From contig NZ_JAGHQX010000009.1 of assembly GCF_017744095.1 (NCBI RefSeq), positions 124,001-188,000 of the forward strand: a stretch of 64,000 nucleotides of DNA, given 5' to 3'. Of the stretch, positions 62,504 to 64,000 are shown piece by piece. A program made the position numbers and the translations under genes. Every line of letters starts with the position of its first letter. Positions within the stretch are counted from its first letter, which is position 1. Origin of the DNA: Shimia sp. R10_1 (GTDB lineage Bacteria; Pseudomonadota; Alphaproteobacteria; Rhodobacterales; Rhodobacteraceae). The notes under the pieces were generated by a model. It ran no database searches. It was not told the DNA's origin and saw only the letters and a program-made list of their open reading frames with translations.

Positions 62504-63556
62504 TTAGTTGATCCGCGGGAGGAAGGCGTTCTGCTCCCAAAGGTCGTACTGATTGCGGAAGGTTGTCATGTTTTCATAGACTTCCTTGAAGAAAGGATCG
62601 TTGGCGCTTTCTTCGGCGGCAACTTCTTCCCAAGTGTCTTTGAAGACGGTCAGCATCTCAGGGGACCATTTGCGGATTTGCACGCCATTCTCTTCGATGT
62701 TCTTTTGCAGAGCATCAAACTGCATGGCTTCACCTTCGGCGAAGCTGTCCGCCATAGACGCCTTGCAGGCCTCGGTCAGGATGTACTGGTGCTGCTCAGA
62801 GGCTGAGTTCCACACATCTTTGTTGATCAGCAATTCAAACACGGTCGCCTGCTGGTGCCAGCCGGGGAAGTAGTTGTATTTGACAACCTTGTGGAAACCG
62901 AGGCGCTGGTCGATGGCTGGCATCGAGAATTCGGTTGCGTCAATCGCGCCTTTTTCAAGCGCAGGGAAGATTTCGCCACCTGGCAGAAGCGAAGTTGCAA
63001 CACCAAGCTTTTCCATGACTTTGCCGCCCAGACCGAAGAAGCGCATCTTCAGACCTTTGAGATCTTCTGGGGAGTTGATCTCTTTGGCAAACCAGCCAGA
63101 TGTTTCCGGGGCGATTACGGCGCAAGGCAGAACCTTCACGTTGTAGCCCGCTTCGTCATACATGCGCTGATATAGGGACAGGCCGTCACCGTAGTACATC
63201 CACGCCATGTATTCGCCAGCTTCGGGGCCAAAGGGAACAGCGCTGAACAGCGGTGCCGCGGGGATCTTGCCTGCCCAATAGCCAGCTGTGGTGTAGCCAG
63301 AGTTGATTTTGCCAGCAGAAACCGCATCGAGGATTTCAAAGGCTGGCACCAGTTTGCCTGGTTCGTAGACTTTCATCTTCAGAGTGCCGCCGGACATCGC
63401 TTGTACGGCATCAGCCACACGTGGGATGGGCGTTCCCAATCCAGGAAGCGCAGTTGAGAACGCGACAGGCGTCTTCAGAAGCAGTTTATCTTTTGCGAGC
63501 GCAGGCGTGGCCGCAAGGCCAGCAGCCAATGCAAGACTGGTGATGATGGATTTCAT
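62504..63556 (-). CDS. TRAP substrate-binding protein, lactate/2-oxoacid (TakP-like) type
   Basis: 350 residues with a Sec signal peptide (IITSLALAAGLAATPALA, mature from KDKLLLKTP). The ligand-binding core shows LKMRFFGLGGKVMEKLGVATSLLPGGEIFPALEKGAIDATEFSMPAIDQRLGFHKVVKYNYFPGWHQ in consecutive elements, the layout of TakP and the Thermus lactate-binding protein. ATG 63556 follows GAGGAGGAAAAC. With the fused permease and D-lactate dehydrogenase it forms a lactate uptake and oxidation unit, controlled by the divergent GntR protein. Confidence 0.93.
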   Translation of the reverse strand: MKSIITSLALAAGLAATPALAKDKLLLKTPVAFSTALPGLGTPIPRVADAVQAMSGGTLKMKVYEPGKLVPAFEILDAVSAGKINSGYTTAGYWAGKIPAAPLFSAVPFGPEAGEYMAWMYYGDGLSLYQRMYDEAGYNVKVLPCAVIAPETSGWFAKEINSPEDLKGLKMRFFGLGGKVMEKLGVATSLLPGGEIFPALEKGAIDATEFSMPAIDQRLGFHKVVKYNYFPGWHQQATVFELLINKDVWNSASEQHQYILTEACKASMADSFAEGEAMQFDALQKNIEENGVQIRKWSPEMLTVFKDTWEEVAAEESANDPFFKEVYENMTTFRNQYDLWEQNAFLPRIN

Positions 63557-63595
63557 GTTTTCCTCCTCATGCAAGACCGATCCGTTTGATCGAAA

Positions 63596-63618
63596 AGTGG
63601 TAAAATATATTTACCTCT
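63596..63618. promoter_or_regulatory. GntR operator copy 1 (TRAP side)
   Basis: AGTGGTA (63596-63602), 9-base AT spacer, TACCTCT (63612-63618). It matches copy 2 in arms and spacer length with one mismatch. Lies 40 bases upstream of the TRAP binding-protein ATG, where bound protein would block transcription. Confidence 0.75.
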
Positions 63619-63732
63619 CGTCGTTGGTGTACTTCATGCCCCAAAGAGGTGTCAATTTGCTCCGCACCACTGAAGATTTAAACGCTTGTTTCTAATAGAT
63701 TATAGATGATTTTTCTTGCGCTTTTGGAATGA

Positions 63733-63755
63733 AGAGGTACTCTAATTTTACCTCT
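63733..63755. promoter_or_regulatory. GntR operator copy 2 (GntR side)
   Basis: A perfect 7-bp inverted repeat AGAGGTA / TACCTCT with a 9-base spacer, overlapping the region just before the AGGAGG ribosome-binding site of the GntR gene. Same arms and spacer as copy 1. Suggests autoregulation and DNA looping between the two sites, 137 bp apart. Confidence 0.78.
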
Positions 63756-63766
63756 AGGAGGCACAG

Positions 63767-64000
63767 ATGCGCACACTTGCAACCATATTTGACCGAATCG
63801 AATCTGCCCCTGTCGCCGACATGGTCGTTCAGCAAATTGAGGATCTCATCGTTCAGGGGGTTCTCGCGGAAGGAGACCGGCTCCCGTCTGAGCGGGAGCT
63901 TTCTGCGCAACTGAATGTCTCGCGCCCCAAATTGCGCGATGCTCTAAAACAGTTAGAGGCGCGCAGGCTCATAACCGTCCAGCACGGGGAAGGTACGTTT
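63767..64000 (+). CDS. GntR-family regulator, 3' end beyond window
   Basis: 78 residues are visible, encoding the whole FadR-type winged helix: VADMVVQQIEDLIVQGVLAEGDRLPSERELSAQLNVSRPKLRDALKQLEARRLITVQHGEGTF. The PSERELSAQLNVSRPKLRDAL signature is typical of the LldR/PdhR branch. AGGAGG lies six bases before ATG 63767. The effector domain is beyond the window edge. Divergent from the lactate TRAP/Dld operon, with duplicated operators between, so it is the likely lactate-responsive repressor. Confidence 0.9.
   Translation, partial: MRTLATIFDRIESAPVADMVVQQIEDLIVQGVLAEGDRLPSERELSAQLNVSRPKLRDALKQLEARRLITVQHGEGTF

Noticed and set aside
1-64000. tRNA, rRNA, CRISPR repeats, insertion sequences, phage or toxin-antitoxin genes
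   Set aside because: Looked for T-loop GGTTCGAATCC-like strings, regularly spaced repeats, transposase motifs and short gene pairs; none found.

Overview
The window looks like part of an alphaproteobacterial genome, most likely of the Rhodobacterales (Roseobacter) type. The evidence is high GC, tight operons joined by ATGA-type overlaps, many ABC and TRAP solute-binding transporters, and catabolic enzymes typical of that group. It is almost entirely a catabolic and transport region. I see no rRNA, tRNA, CRISPR array, insertion sequence or phage gene.

Layout. 1-653: 3' part of a DeoR-family regulator. 656-4527: a flavoprotein/DUF1348/glutathione transferase operon divergent from a LysR regulator. 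4538-7847: GntR regulator plus a taurine/sulfonate-type ABC transporter. 7951-18468: a ten-gene minus-strand operon with a glycerol-type (GlpSTPQUV-like) ABC transporter, a DhaKL-type ketose kinase, a LacI regulator, a sugar isomerase and a Gfo/Idh/MocA dehydrogenase, preceded by a pair of mirror-image operators. 18641-28441: the most unusual locus. A branched-chain-type (Liv) ABC transporter is co-transcribed with the two halves of a Tm-1-like protein (UPF0261 and a PEP_hydrolase-type TIM barrel) and an SRPBCC protein. Divergent from it are a degenerate TIM-barrel paralogue and a regulator in which the same TIM barrel is fused to an AAA+ enhancer-binding domain with a broken GAFTGA loop and a Fis helix-turn-helix.

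28442-32376: TRAP transporter with an IclR regulator. 32515-38824: LacI-controlled operon with a sugar isomerase, an amino-acid-type ABC system lacking an ATPase, and a GH42 beta-galactosidase. 38850-42818: two divergent chemoreceptors. 42940-47775: TonB receptor, SbmA/BacA-type ABC exporter-like protein and a ChaN-like haem protein. 48158-48436: a small monooxygenase. 48497-58274: a ribose-type ABC transporter, SorC regulator, aldo/keto reductase, GlpD-like dehydrogenase, class I aldolase and FGGY kinase, which together suggest polyol catabolism related to erythritol (ery) systems. 58598-64000: a TRAP transporter and respiratory D-lactate dehydrogenase, divergent from a GntR regulator (truncated by the window end), with duplicated operators between.

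Each transport unit has its own regulator, so the region reads as a set of independently inducible carbon-source modules. Start codons were chosen by Shine-Dalgarno sequence, signal peptide and domain start, and are often downstream of the longest possible ORF. Functional assignments rest on motifs and family resemblance recognised by eye; substrates are inferences.
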